A DNA stretch of 56,217 nt from Chara braunii (taxonomy: Eukaryota > Streptophyta > Charophyceae > Charales > Characeae). Under the pieces are notes generated by a model, which ran no database searches, was not told the DNA's origin, and worked only from the letters and a program-made list of their open reading frames with translations. This document shows positions 42,099 to 52,520 of this stretch, piece after piece. The stretch covers positions 1,067,548 through 1,123,764 of the forward strand of contig BFEA01000247.1 in NCBI GenBank assembly GCA_003427395.1, in the 5' to 3' direction. Each line of letters begins with the position of its first letter. Position 1 is the stretch's first letter. Made by a program: the position numbers and the translations under genes.

Positions 42099-42329
42099 AT
42101 GGGGAGTTCGTGAACGCGAGGTGTAGGTGGGATACCAGACCAGACGTGGCAAGGCACGAAGCAACGTCTTCTCTGTATTTACGTTGATTACTGACGTACT
42201 TACCAGTACATGTAGAGAACCTAAGTCCAATATGGACCTAACACACCTGAAGCGCACTGCAGACTCAATCTTAAATGAAAATGAAAAAGATGAGAGCATA
42301 CATGTCATTATGGACAACTCTTCGACGAG

Positions 42330-42445
42330 AGGAAAGTGTTTTAATCCCTAGGTTTATTATTATAGGGGTATGGGGCTCTAGACAGAGAAAAATACGAGCA
42401 GCATATCAGTTTTTCTTATATACTTTACTTGGATCCGCTTTCATG
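42330..42445 (+). pseudogene. nad4: nad4 internal fragment (mitochondrial origin)
   Basis: ESVLIPRFIIIGVWGSRQRK and AAYQFFLYTLLGSAFM match the conserved central part of subunit 4. It is joined on the right, after about 42,445, to an unrelated short stretch and then nad5, so it is out of native order relative to the nad4 start found at 42,703. Confidence 0.9.
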
Positions 42446-42471
42446 GAATTTCCACCACATTTCAAAAATTG

Positions 42472-42666
42472 GCAAAGCAAATAAGTACACTTCAAAGTGG
42501 CTTTGTGTACCATTATGCTTTTGTTATGTTAATCCGGTTAACCATATTTATTACCATCATAGGTCTTTGGGACTTTATTTCATTTTGGGTAGATAATCGA
42601 TTATATTTTATTACCTTATTGAGTTTTTTATTTATTCATCTCGAAAGAGACGTAAGAACCAACTAA
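42472..42666 (+). pseudogene. nad5: nad5 3' fragment (mitochondrial origin)
   Basis: ISTLQSGFVYHYAFVMLI and IGLWDFISFWVDNRLYF match the C-terminal end of NADH dehydrogenase subunit 5, ending with its TAA at 42,664-42,666. The nad4 start follows 36 bp later, as in bryophyte and charophyte mitochondrial gene order, so this pair was transferred as one piece. Confidence 0.9.
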
Positions 42667-42702
42667 AAACTTGTTGAAACCACCCAAAAAAAGCAAACAC
42701 AT

Positions 42703-42885
42703 ATGTTACAAATTTGTGCTCCATTATTTGACAATCTGAGTGGTCTTATCAAGTGGCCTCTTTTAGGGGCCCTCATCGTTTTACTTATTCCTAACTCGAA
42801 AATACGGTTGATACGAAGTATTGCCTTTTGCACCTCTTTGATCACTTTTTTATGCTCTCTGTTGTTTTGGATACAATCCCAAAAC
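42703..42885 (+). pseudogene. nad4: nad4 5' fragment (mitochondrial origin)
   Basis: ATG at 42,703 opens [19 protein letters not shown], then [17 protein letters not shown] and LLFWIQ, the N-terminal ~60 residues of subunit 4. Homology stops near 42,885, where the sequence turns Pro/Gln-rich and reaches a stop. It is truncated and cannot encode a working protein. Confidence 0.9.
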
Positions 42886-42947
42886 CACCAACCGCCCCAA
42901 CCTAGCTCATGATAAGCCCACGGCGCCTTGTGGAGACGATGTTTAAC

Positions 42948-43092
42948 AAAAAAAAGTACAAGTTTAGATCAATCTTTATCTGCTGAAATACAGGATGCTT
43001 CGAAAAAACGAGGATTTGCTAGAAAAAAAAGAAATGATCGTCATAAATTAGCTGAATCAAATCGTAGCTTTTCTCATTATCGTGGGTGGTAA
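42948..43092 (+). pseudogene. rps7: rps7 3' fragment (mitochondrial origin)
   Basis: [18 protein letters not shown] and [16 protein letters not shown], followed by TAA at 43,090-43,092, match the C-terminus of plant mitochondrial ribosomal protein S7, whose family ends with a SFAHFRWW-like tail. The gypsy sequence resumes 18 bp after the stop. Confidence 0.85.
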
Positions 43093-43110
43093 GAATGTAC
43101 ATATAGAAAT

Positions 43111-44165
43111 CATGTTGTTGGGTATGTACTACCTTGAGGTTGCCAAGCCCCAGTTTGACTGGGACCGAAAGATGTTCAAGCATGTGTTGCCAGATGGGAG
43201 GACCGTTAGACTAGCTAAGTACAAGACTGGCAGGTTAATGGACTCTTATGGTTACATGTGCGAGTCTGCATTTTGTAATTCTTACAAACAAAACCAAGAG
43301 GAGGGTATGTACTTGGTCTTCGTCTATGAGAAAGGGGAGGCCATTAAATCACCCCAAGAGATCCAAGTCATCGTCGCTAAGTACCCTGATCTGTTTGAGG
43401 AGCCTTCGGGAGTCATAGAGAGGGAGGCCGTTCATGCCATAGAAACCATCCCAAGTAGTAAAACGCCAAAGGGGAGGATCTAGAGGATGGCCCCTGCCGA
43501 GTTGAACGAACTTCGACGGAAACTGAAAGAGCTTACGGAGAAGGGTTGGATACGACATAGCACTTATCCCTACGGATCACTTGTCTTATTCTTACCAAGA
43601 AAAGGGAGATCATTGAGGATGTGCATTGATTGTGGAGGCCTCAATGCCATCACTATTAAAAATGTGGAGCCTCTACCCCGCATCAACGACCTTTTGGATA
43701 GGGTGCAGGGATGTAGCTACTTTACTAAGATAGATTTAAAGTTAGGCTGCCATAAGATTGTGATTATTCCGGCGGATCAGCACAAAATCGAATTTCAGAC
43801 CAGGTACGGTCCGTATGAGTTTGTGGTGATGCCTTTCGCCTTTCCAATGCGCTGGGTAGAATCCATGTGCTGGGTAGATTCCAACACACCATGAACATGA
43901 TATTCCGCGACTAGTTAGATAAGTTTATCGTCGTGTACCTCGACGGCATTCTCTTTAGTAAGTCTGTTGAGGATCATGCCCAACACGACCTTGTGCTTGG
44001 ACTACGGAGGCAGCACAATTATAAGATAAACTTGGAAAAGTGCGAGTTGGTCACACCAAGATCTTATGCTTGGGTCATGAAGTATTTGTGGACGGTGTTA
44101 GGTCAGAAGATGCGAAGGTGGCTAGCATTCGTGACTGGCCACGACCTCAGTCTGTGACGGAGGGC
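43111..44165 (+). pseudogene. gypsy RT remnant (right of the NUMT)
   Basis: The segment runs from MLLGMYYLEVAKPQFDWDRK through a TAG at about 43,480 to the RT: LTEKGWIRHSTYPYGSLVLF, MCIDCGGLNAITIKN and FTKIDLKLGCHKI. An 18-bp tandem duplication (GCTGGGTAGA.TCCA twice, about 43,850-43,886) and a frameshift follow. The catalytic YLDD is YLDG, the second Asp codon having become GGC at 43,945-43,947. A TAG lies near 43,914. It is dead by several lesions. Confidence 0.85.
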
Positions 44166-44902
44166 AGATCTTTCTTGGGGATGATAGGCCACTTCCGCAA
44201 CTTCGTTAAGAACTATAGGACGATGGCTGCACCCTTAACGGATCTAACACACCTTGACACCCTGAGGGAATGGACTGATGATTGCGAGAGGGCCTTCAAG
44301 CAATTGAAGCATGCTCTTATGCATCATGAGGTCCTCATGCTCCCTGATCGTGAGAAGCTATTCATTGTTACCACTGACGCATTGGTAAAGTGCTGGCTGA
44401 ACATGATGGGAAAAAGTTGAGGCCGATCGAGTATATGAGGAAGGAAGATGACATCAAAGAAGTTGGTGCGATCAACCTACGAGAGGGAACCATACAAAGC
44501 TCTAACCCACTGGAAACATTATCTGTTGGGCAGATTCTTCTACTTCGATCTGGCCACCAGACACTCAAGTGTATTAAGACACCTCTTCTCTTTAATGCAC
44601 TCAAACGATCGATTGAAGTCATAGATCAATATGACTTCAAGCTGGACTATATGAAGAGAGAGTACAACAAGGTTGCTGATGCTCTGTCGGAAAGGACGGG
44701 CTATCTAAGTGCGCTGGTTACTGAATTTGGCCTATTTGATGAATTGAGTCAATCCGTAGTGGATGCATACAAGGAAGATCCCATGATGGACATCATCCAC
44801 AAGCTCGAGGCCAGGGACAAGGCCACATCTGATGAGTTTATGATGGTGGATGGGTTACTCTTTCTTGAGAAGGCAGGGTTCAAAAGATTGTGTTCCATCT
44901 AA
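44040..44902 (+). pseudogene. gypsy RNase H remnant
   Basis: Two overlapping frames (44,040-44,420 and 44,390-44,902) cover RSFLGMIGHFRNFVKNYRTM, ERAFKQLKHALMHHEVL, the TTDAL position of the first catalytic Asp, and YNKVADALSERTGYLSALV. The middle part around the catalytic Glu and the SDHETL motif is shortened or scrambled. Confidence 0.8.
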
Positions 44903-45611
44903 AGAGTCTTTGCGTAGCTTGTTTTTAGGAGAATGTCACGATGAGACGGAACATTTCGGTTACAAAACGAATAGTGCTACCCCGGTACAGCGTTTTTGGT
45001 GGTCGTCTATGATTGATGGTGTGAAGCATTACATACAGAATTGTCAAGTCTGTCAACGGGATAAGCCGATAACTCAAGCACCGCAGGGGTTAATCAAAAG
45101 CCCTTGCCCATTCCTGCAGGTCTGGGACAGAGTGTCTCCATGGATTTCGTGGACACCCTCGTGACCAGCAAGAGTGGCAAGACATATCTTTGTCATAGTA
45201 GACCGGTTCACCAAGTACGCTAGACTAGTTGTCATGCCCGAGACTGCAAAGACTGAGCACGTCATCAAGTTATTCATTGATAACTGGGTGCGTGATTTCA
45301 AACTACCCAAGTCAATAGTAAGCGATAGAGATGTCTGATTCACCAGCGAGATGTGGAAGAAAGCAGCTGAGCAGATGGGCAAGCGGAGTGGAGCCGAAGT
45401 CAACAACCAAGCGGATCAAATGAACCGCGGGGTACAGCACTTGCTGATGCATTACATCAAGCCCAGCCAAGAAGACTGGGATGAGAAACTTCCTCTCATC
45501 GGCAGCCTGTACAATAACGCAGTTCAAAGCACCACCGGTGTCTCTCTGAACCAGCTGCACTTGGGGTGGAAGCCTAGATCAGCACTGGACTTTCTTCCTC
45601 CTGAAAACTGA
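44903..45611 (+). pseudogene. gypsy integrase remnant
   Basis: The zinc finger GECHDETEHFGY ... CQVCQRDKP is followed, after frameshifts and stops near 45,160 and 45,338, by SIVSDRDV (catalytic Asp) and by EQMGKRSGAEVNNQADQMNR. The region normally carrying the catalytic Glu (HPEANGQ) is altered. The IN C-terminal part LYNNAVQSTTGVSLNQLHLG ends at a TGA near 45,609. Confidence 0.8.
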
Positions 45612-46213
45612 CCAGCTGCAACCTCTGGAACCATTGAATTTGGTGTCCAGTATGAGACGCTGTTGCAACAGGCTGTCGAGAACATCAGAAAATCTCAGCA
45701 GGCTATGATTGCCTCTGAGAATCAGCACAGATGACAGTCCACATTTCAGGTAGGAGAACGAGCATGGGTCAAGGCTGGTGAGTTAGGACAGGAATTCGGC
45801 ATCTCTAGAAAACTAATGCCTCAGTATTTCGGTCCTTGTGAAGAGTTGGTCCTCTTGGATATTGTGCTTAGTGATCCGGATGGTCCCTCCTACGTGATTA
45901 GAATCCCTGGGCACCTGCACACTTATCCTGTCTTTCAAGCTTCCTAGCTAGAGCCTTCGCCGAGACTGACAAGTTCCCATCAAGGAGAACAATGCTGCCC
46001 GCAGCCATGGATGGCCATGGAGACGTCGACAACATCCTGGAACATAGAGATTTGCCTTTTCCCAAGCCTGTGGGCAGGCGAAGCCCGCCAAAACCAACAA
46101 GGGAATACTGGGTCAGCTTCAGGCATCATACGGATCCAAAGGAAGACCGATGGCTCGCGAAAGAGGAGCTGATCAAGACAGCACCTCATAGAATCATCTC
46201 AGCGGACTTTTGA
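45612..46213 (+). pseudogene. gypsy post-integrase and chromodomain-like tail remnant
   Basis: It includes EFGISRKLMPQYFGP, LDIVLSDPDGPSYVIRIPG, then MLPAAMDGHGDVDNILEHRD and REYWVSFRHHTDPKEDRWLA, ending KEELIKTAPHRIISADF with a TGA. This is the same tail family as in the minus-strand element. Stops are present at 45,733 and 45,946. Confidence 0.85.
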
Positions 46214-46214
46214 A

Positions 46215-46240
46215 GCTGAGGGGGATGGAGTGTGAGGAAT
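46215..46240 (+). promoter_or_regulatory. Polypurine tract and 3' LTR start
   Basis: The purine run GCTGAGGGGGATGGAG (46,215-46,230), directly after the coding tail, is followed by TGTGAGGAATG. This fits a plus-strand primer site next to an LTR beginning with TG. The LTR's right edge could not be fixed. Confidence 0.65.
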
Positions 46241-46865
46241 GAGACCTCACAAAGGCCGCTCGGCCGCGACCTGCCACTACCCAAGGGGGCCCCAGCAAGC
46301 ACGGTGCCCTCCCTAAGTGAAGGTGGGGCTGAGTTCGACATTGGGCCCCATTTTTGCCATTTCTGCATTGTTGGGTGCCAAACACAGTTACCACGTGCCA
46401 GTTGGTTACAGGGCCTGTGTGAGCACAACATGCAAAACCTCTGGGCTCACTCCAGCAGTGAGGTGGCCAGAGGCTGTCGGCCAATGAAAACACAGGGAGC
46501 GACGTGGCTGGGCCTCCGTAGGCCAATGAGAATGCCGCGTGCGACAGCAGCCACACCACACAGTTGGGCAGCCTTGATGCTGTGGGCCCAGGCAACTGTC
46601 TGCATGGGCCTGGGCACAGACACTTTGGCCCAATGTGAAGCTACTGGGCACACACACGCCAGGCCCAGCCCAGCCAGAGGCAGGGCTGACTTTCCATAAA
46701 GGAAAGTGAGCGCCCAGCCAGAAGCACATTCTGGCCGGGCGGGCAATGCGGCCATGCTGCTGCTCTGTAGCCTGAGCGGGCTGCACTAGCGCTGGCTGGT
46801 GGGCGCACGTGGGTGCAAGAGGTGAGAGGGGCGCTGCGGTGCCAGCGGGCGCTCGGCGGCCATAG
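46241..46865 (+). repeat. LTR-like sequence of the plus-strand gypsy element
   Basis: It contains the segment (46,588-46,636) shared in inverse orientation with 37,751-37,797, and a near-palindrome CTTTCC-ATAAA-GGAAAG at about 46,690-46,707 that also has a counterpart (37,674-37,690). No gene is seen. Confidence 0.55.
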
Positions 46866-47402
46866 CCGGTCTGCTGGGGCGCATGCTGGTGTGGGCGATG
46901 GTGGTCTTCGGGTGTCGGGGATGCACACTGTGGGGAGACGAGGGGTGATGTGAGAGGAAGGGAGGCACGTGCCTGGTGTAGGCTGGCAGTCTGCATTGGC
47001 GATGTCGTCACGTACATTGGTTTTCGGATCGAAGTGACTCCTGTTGCATATACGTAGAGTAGGCTAGCATAGGCTGAGTAGACTAGGCTGCGCGCTGTGC
47101 GCCAAGCAAGGAAGAGTGACATTGGATACGATGTTGGTGTGGCGAAGGAGTGTCGACATTGGCATTTGAGTTCATTGTATTGCTCTTATTTGGCTGGGTG
47201 TCCACATTGGTATTTGAGTTCATTGTATTGCTCTTGTTTGGCTGGGTGTCGACATTGGTATTTGAGTTCATTGTATTGCTCTTATTTGGCTGGTATCTTG
47301 GTGCATTTTGCTTTCTGCTTGGTACTCGACTATCTGGTTTACAGCGTGATATTGCAATTTGGTTTTCTGCCTATTGCTCTCGCTCATTTTCCTTGCACTT
47401 TT
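46866..47402 (+). repeat. Dispersed repeat family X, copy 2, with 48-bp minisatellite
   Basis: Collinear with 33,990-34,440. Within it a 48-bp unit TGTCGACATTGG...CTTATTTGGCTGG occurs three times (about 47,152-47,298) but only once in copy 1. Because 48 is a multiple of three, all frames stay open across it, giving spurious ORFs. Confidence 0.8.
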
Positions 47403-48500
47403 GTTGTTGAAGACTTGGCTAGAGAAACCCTACCCACCTTTGACTCGTCATTAACTGACCAGGTGCTCCAGTCTATTAGTGGGGAGCTTCACCTGCTGAA
47501 TCGGATCCAGCATCCCAGCCATTACCCGGCTTCGGCTGTATCTTGTACTTGGCAGAACTTCCCTCCCCTCAATGCCTTTTGATCATCCTCCCAGCGTTCT
47601 CATACCTCCTATCCCCTCCCTGCCTTAGATTCATCCCCTCAAGACTTCCGTTCTTTAACAACTGCCTGTTGATGGCAACATATTGACACATTGTGAGGGT
47701 ACTGGGACTGGGATAATTGGTCTTGTAACGTTGCATATGATCATTGTTGAACTCACCTACCGTCCGGTTCATCACAGAAGCCTCACAGCTCATGATGAAT
47801 CAAGCAGGAGTCTAACACAAGAGATGCTTTCACTCAGATGTTCAAGCACAACCAGCTCGCTCGTGTTTTTAGGCCACCTGGAGCAGGGAGGTACTGCAAG
47901 CAGTGCAAGGTGAAGGCAACTATTCCACACTGGCATTCATTGTTTAACTTTGCGTGCAGGTCTTTCGGTGCAGTGTGAGTTTGCTGTCTACAGCTGAAGG
48001 GTGCAGTCTGAACTTGTTGTCGGCATGTAGATTTTGATGGCTTTTGAAGTTTGACACTCTGACTTGAATACTTGTCGCTCAATGGTGCAGGTTGGAGAAT
48101 TCTATGAAGCGGTAGGGTTTGACGCAGTGATGCTTGTGGAATATGCTGGTCTAAATCCTATGGGAAACAGGAGTGATGCTGTACCCAAAGCAGGCTGCCC
48201 ATGGATGGTATGATGACAGGCTCAAAGTTGCATTTGGGTGGGTGTCTCTGTGTGTATGGATCTCCGTTCAAATGCGTACAGCTCTGTATTGTGTGTGTGT
48301 GTTATTTTCACCGCAACAGCCCCTGTTCCACCCAGATGTGTAGAATCCAAAATCAAAGCAGCTCTACCTCTATTGCAGACAATGAAACACACTTGAGATG
48401 AGCCAATCCAACAAGGAAACAGTTTTACCTCTATAGCGAGCAACATGGGACTGTAATGACCCGCCATAAAACAGACTGAGAACACTGCTGATTTCTGAAG
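47403..48500. other. No supported gene
   Basis: Short frames only. No repeat or motif could be named here. Confidence 0.5.
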
Positions 48501-48735
48501 TTCTGCCGATGGAATGGATGCCTTGCCGAGATTCCCACATTCTGCTGTGTTTTCTAAATCTGTATGTGTGCGTGCCTGTGGACTTGCGTGCCTGTCTGAG
48601 TGCTTGTCGGCATGAGTGTGTGTGTGAACCGCAAGGGTACTTACTTGTTTGGCAGGCCCGTAGGGCCGGTACTTACCTGTGGCCGTGGCATTGAGGGTTG
48701 CAGCAGGGGAAACACTCAAGTAGCGGAGCCCGCGG
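48500..48735 (-). repeat. Dispersed repeat family Y, inverted copy
   Basis: Its reverse complement is collinear with 34,510-34,745 over the landmarks listed there. Confidence 0.75.
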
Positions 48736-49821
48736 TGCTTAGAGCAGCGGAAAAACGCTCAAGTAGCAGGTAGGCCGGTACCGCACCCAGTAGCAGTAGA
48801 TGTGCCGGGTACTCGAGACCGAGCAGAAGAGAAGACAAAGTTGGCACTTTTAGAGGCCCAGTAGCGGTAGGCTCGGTCTAGGCCGGTACCAGTCCATCCA
48901 GTCTGAGTCTAGAGCCTGTACGGGCAATATCAGAGTCTGCAATGATGTTTCCCTCCAAAAGGGAGGAGGTACGGGTTGCTTGGGAGGCCGAGCGGCCTGG
49001 AAGTCACCGCCCAGGAGGCAAGCAGGCCGCTATATCAAGAGGCCGAGGCAAGAGCTCGGCCTCATTCTTCAGTGTGCAAGTTTGGCGACACGCTGCTGGA
49101 GCGCTGGCTGGAGTGGCGCTGGGTACTACAGCGCTGCTGGGAGGAAGAAGCCGGGAGCTTCCACCTTGGCTATGGTGGAGCTCTACCAGTAGGAGGAGGA
49201 GGGAGAAGGGGGCCAAGGAGGAGAGTGGTGGGGTACTTACCTGGCTATGGTAGACACCATCTTCATCACCTTGTTAGGTGCTGCATCTGGAAGGCCCCAG
49301 TGGGGGTAGTGCCGCATCAAGGAAGCTCGGGACAGAGTCAGGCATGGCGGTTGAGTGGGCAGCGGCATAGCTGCATGGAGTTGACCTGGGGACAGAAGGG
49401 CAGCGGCATAGCTGCTTTCGGTTGTCCTTTGGACAGGAGGGAGAGTCCTCACTACTCCGCCATAGCCTCGGCCGGTATGTAGAAGAAGAGGAAGGGTGGC
49501 CATGGCTATGGTGGGCCTCATGTTGTGCCTGCAGTAGAAGTGGGATTCGGACATTGATTCTGGTTCAGCCATTCAACATTATTATTGTTATTTCTTGTTT
49601 GAATAAGAGTGGAGGAGATAAGGAGGAGGAGATTGGTTGGTGAGGAAGAAGAGCCTTGTCATTGGTCTATGCTGGGGTATATCATCTTCTTCTTCTTTCT
49701 TACTTCTTCGTCTTCTTCTTTCCCTTTGTCTCCTCTCAAGTTCATTCTTTTTTTTTTGCAATTGGACGGCACTGTACTTTCTGATGTTTGTATACTTCAA
49801 AATTGGCCAGGATCGTAACAT
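48736..49821 (+). other. Probable 5' LTR region of the third gypsy element
   Basis: The sequence ends GATCGTAACA, directly before a primer-binding site, as an LTR end in CA would. GTAGCGGTAGG/GGCCGGTACC-like words repeat at 48,760-48,900. A left edge cannot be set because no 3' LTR copy is visible. No gene is seen. Confidence 0.4.
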
Positions 49822-49833
49822 TGGTATCGGAGC
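49822..49833 (+). promoter_or_regulatory. Primer-binding site (tRNA-Met type)
   Basis: TGGTATCGGAGC matches the usual plant retrotransposon primer site TGGTATCAGAGC at 11 of 12 positions and lies one base after an LTR-like ...CA end. Confidence 0.75.
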
Positions 49834-49873
49834 TGACTCTACTTGCTGGCGATAGTTGACTTTGTTGCCATAA

Positions 49874-49914
49874 CCCTAACCCTAGTGGTAAGGGCTAACC
49901 ACTTAGGGTTAGGG
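49874..49914 (+). repeat. Telomere-like inverted repeat in the leader
   Basis: CCCTAACCCTAGTGGT (49,874-49,889) pairs with ACCACTTAGGGTTAGGG (49,898-49,914), with one bulge and an eight-base loop. A further TTAGGGTTAA follows at 49,921. Confidence 0.8.
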
Positions 49915-51300
49915 CAGAAGTTAGGGTTAAGTGGGGCAGCGTGGTAAAGGGAAGTTGCCCCCACATGGCAGGGCCGTGTAGGGTCGACACTAGACCCGGC
50001 CAGGTTGCTTGAGTGCATGTTTGTGGTGGCGAGACACAAGGTGGGACTTCGTGATGCAACTTGAGAGAGGCGACAGTGAAGGGCACCTACAACTTGAATC
50101 TGGATTTCAAGGAAGACGAGGAGTGACTTTAGGGCTCCCCTCAAGTTAGGCGAGCTTGAGGGTGGCAGGCATATCTGCACCTACGGACTGCAAGTTGCTG
50201 CTTTGATCTTCAACATCGACGAGGGATCCGACTTTGTACGTTGGGGTAGATGTTGACCCTCCTAGATGATAGGACACTGGTGTAGAGGATGCTAATTGGG
50301 TCAGGAGGACTATGTGAGAGGGGGGTGAGTTCGTTCATCTCAAGATCCCGGCCACTCAGGTAAGTGTCGTGCCGTCAGGGTGCCCATGTGTGTGTGCATG
50401 GAGTTGACTGCCTGTTGGGGTATTTTGGGTTCTTCTTCCATCCTCCATAGTCTTGATCTTGCGTGAAGTGCGTGAACTGCTTACTCGCCTGAGTAGTGAA
50501 TGGATGGAGTATCTTGTGTGCCATGCTATATCTTTCTACAGTGGTTTATCTATTTCATTCTGAACGGTTGTAGTTTGTAGGTTCTTTCTGGGGCAAAATT
50601 TCGTTTTTCAATTCGGTAGGGACAGAGTAGGTCTTTGTGGAACTCTCGTTGGTTGGGACCTGGTTTTGACTCCACTGGGACCGTTTGGGACTTAGTTGGA
50701 CCAGGCCCAAACACGAAGGGCCCCTCAGGCCAAATCTGTTGACGTTAGTTACTTTGCTCTATCTGATTGGGACTCGGACTCTATGCTTTCGGACCACGAC
50801 ACTCGCTGCGGAGGGGATCTCCGCTGAGACGTTTTATCGGGCTTTAACACACGATCCGCCGTATGACTCGCACCTTGAGCACCACTCAATTGTTTCTTGC
50901 ATTACGTAGTACACTTTGAATCTGATTTGTTGTGTTTTCACGGAGCTGAGTCCGGCTAGGCTTGAGAGGACCTCATACGAAGTCGGTCCAGACTGTGTGG
51001 CTGGATCAAATGTCTCTGATCTTTATTTCTTTTGTTGTTTTGACTGCTCTCCAGTCCAAATGAATTGCCGCTCCGGTTAGGAGTTCTACCTTCTCTTCTG
51101 ACTGTTTCAAGTTGTTTCTTTCATTTGGTTCGATAAATGCATGCGTCTACACGATCGCAAGCGAGAGAGAGAGAGAGAGAGAAGAGAGAAGCTTTTGAGT
51201 GTTGCTCTTGAGGGAGTAAGCAGAGGGAAGAGGAGTGTTCCTCCCAAAAATGTGAGGAAGTACGGACCTCTCTTGAGAGACTTATTGATTCCCTCGTCCT
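49915..51300 (+). other. Leader of the third gypsy element; no gene seen
   Basis: No frame is supported between the primer site and gag. A (GA)n run lies at 51,164-51,183. The sequence is unremarkable otherwise. Confidence 0.5.
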
Positions 51301-51305
51301 CCATC

Positions 51306-51764
51306 ATGGCATCTGCAGCAGATTGGAAGTTGCAAATGGACGCTGCCCTTAAGGCAGAAAAAGCGCAGTACCTGTTCTTTTATGAAAAAGCATTGAAGAG
51401 GGAAGAGGAAGAGAAGGAGAAGGAGAGAGAGGATAAGGTAAAGGCTCATGAAGCCGTTTTCTGTACCGTGCGTGCCCTAACTGATGAGGAGGTGGGAGAG
51501 ATTCCACTCCTCCGGGCTTTGATAGACGTCCGGGCTGTTGGAGACATTACAGGCCAACTCGCAAAGGTGTTTGACGAACTCAAGAAGTTGCGCGAGGATA
51601 TGGCCCGGATGGCGCAGCAGCACCGTGACCAGCTCCAACAGTTTGCTAACTTGCAGCCAGCCCAAAATGTCCTTTCGCCTGCTTACCCTGCTTCTAGTGC
51701 TGCATGTCACTCTGTTCTTGCCCTTCTAACCGTGTCTTCTTCTTCTTCTTCTCCTCTTCTTTGA
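51306..51764 (+). pseudogene. gag, N-terminal coiled-coil part
   Basis: ATG at 51,306 opens MASAADWKLQMDAALKAEKA. A highly charged helical stretch follows (KREEEEKEKEREDKVKAHE), then a second helix VFDELKKLREDMARMAQQHR, likely coiled coil. The open frame extends upstream to 51,141 through the GA run, but the ATG start is more natural. A frame change after about 51,720 connects to the next segment. Gag forms the particle that packages element RNA. Confidence 0.7.
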
Positions 51765-51769
51765 GTGTG

Positions 51770-52520
51770 GCCAAGAGCCTAACCGGATCTGTTGCAGGTC
51801 CAGACCCCGCTGTTGCTGCTGCTGCTGCTGCAGTGGCAAGTGGCAGTGCAGGGCATTCTGGAACTGTTGCAGCCCCGAATCCGGACCCAACAATCGCTGG
51901 TCCTAGCTGCAGCTTTCCTTACGTGGATAGAAAGGCGGCACAAATTCCGTCTAAATACGACGGAAAGGACGACATCGAATCCTGGATCAGCTCTATGCGA
52001 TCCTACTTTGATGTGCTGGGGAGACTCCCAGTTACTCAGTCGTCAGTCCTAGGGACCAATGTGGAACCCGCCGTAAGGGGTTTCTTAGAAATCCAAGTTG
52101 TGCAAGCAGGCTATAAAAGAATAGACCTGAACAAATGGCTAAAGGCTACGCCAGTAGCCACACTCGAGGAACTCTTGATCAAACAGTATGTTGATCCACA
52201 TGCTGCAGCCAAAGCTAGACTTAAGCTTGACAAGCTCAAGCACAGCAAGTGGACCGGCACCATGCATAGTCTGCAGCAGTACGTTAGTAAACTTTTTGCT
52301 ACTCCTGATTTGGAGATGACTGCGCAGTCTTGCTTGGATATGATTAAAGGTACGGGCCCCTCTACCATAACACATCGCCTGGGGCTCGGACTCATAGCGT
52401 ATACAAATTGGCTTACCCCCATGCGGGACCTAGTCAAGCTGGACGCACAAGACTTCCCGGTGGATCGGGTGGCAAAAAGGCCACCGGCCGCAAACGGTTC
52501 CCAGGCAGCAACCGTTTTTC
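51770..52520 (+). pseudogene. gag, capsid-like part
   Basis: The frame has an Ala/Gly-rich linker, then AAQIPSKYDGKDDIESWISS and MRSYFDVLGRLP, a typical retrotransposon gag capsid start. LEELLIKQYVDPHAAAKARL and LVKLDAQDFPVDRVAK follow. It leaves phase near 52,500 and continues in the next frame. Confidence 0.8.

Larger units (their letters stand above)
41444..43110 (+). other. Mosaic mitochondrial insert (NUMT) inside the gypsy element
   Basis: About 1,667 bp of AT-rich sequence separates the gypsy codons LPF (ending 41,443) and MLLGMYYLEV (from 43,111). The minus-strand relative has LPFDMLLSMYYLEV uninterrupted, so two bases at most were lost. Inside are ends of nad2, nad4, nad5-nad4 and rps7, all plus strand but not in one native order. 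Stretches 41,444-41,790, 42,099-42,330 and 42,885-42,947 are unassigned and could be mitochondrial intron, spacer or filler. Confidence 0.9.
40958..46230 (+). mobile_element. Degraded Ty3/gypsy element, plus strand, split by mitochondrial DNA
   Basis: Order: end of gag, protease, an alien insert (41,444-43,110), RT, RNase H, integrase, chromodomain-like tail, polypurine tract, LTR start. It is a diverged relative of the minus-strand element and lies head to head with it at about 40,957. It carries many stops and frameshifts and a catalytic-site mutation (YLDG). Confidence 0.9.

Noticed and set aside
41790-43092. Plastid ndh genes as the source of the insert
   Set aside because: The subunit 2, 4 and 5 text matches plant mitochondrial nad genes better than plastid ndh genes, and rps7 has the mitochondrial-type C-terminus.
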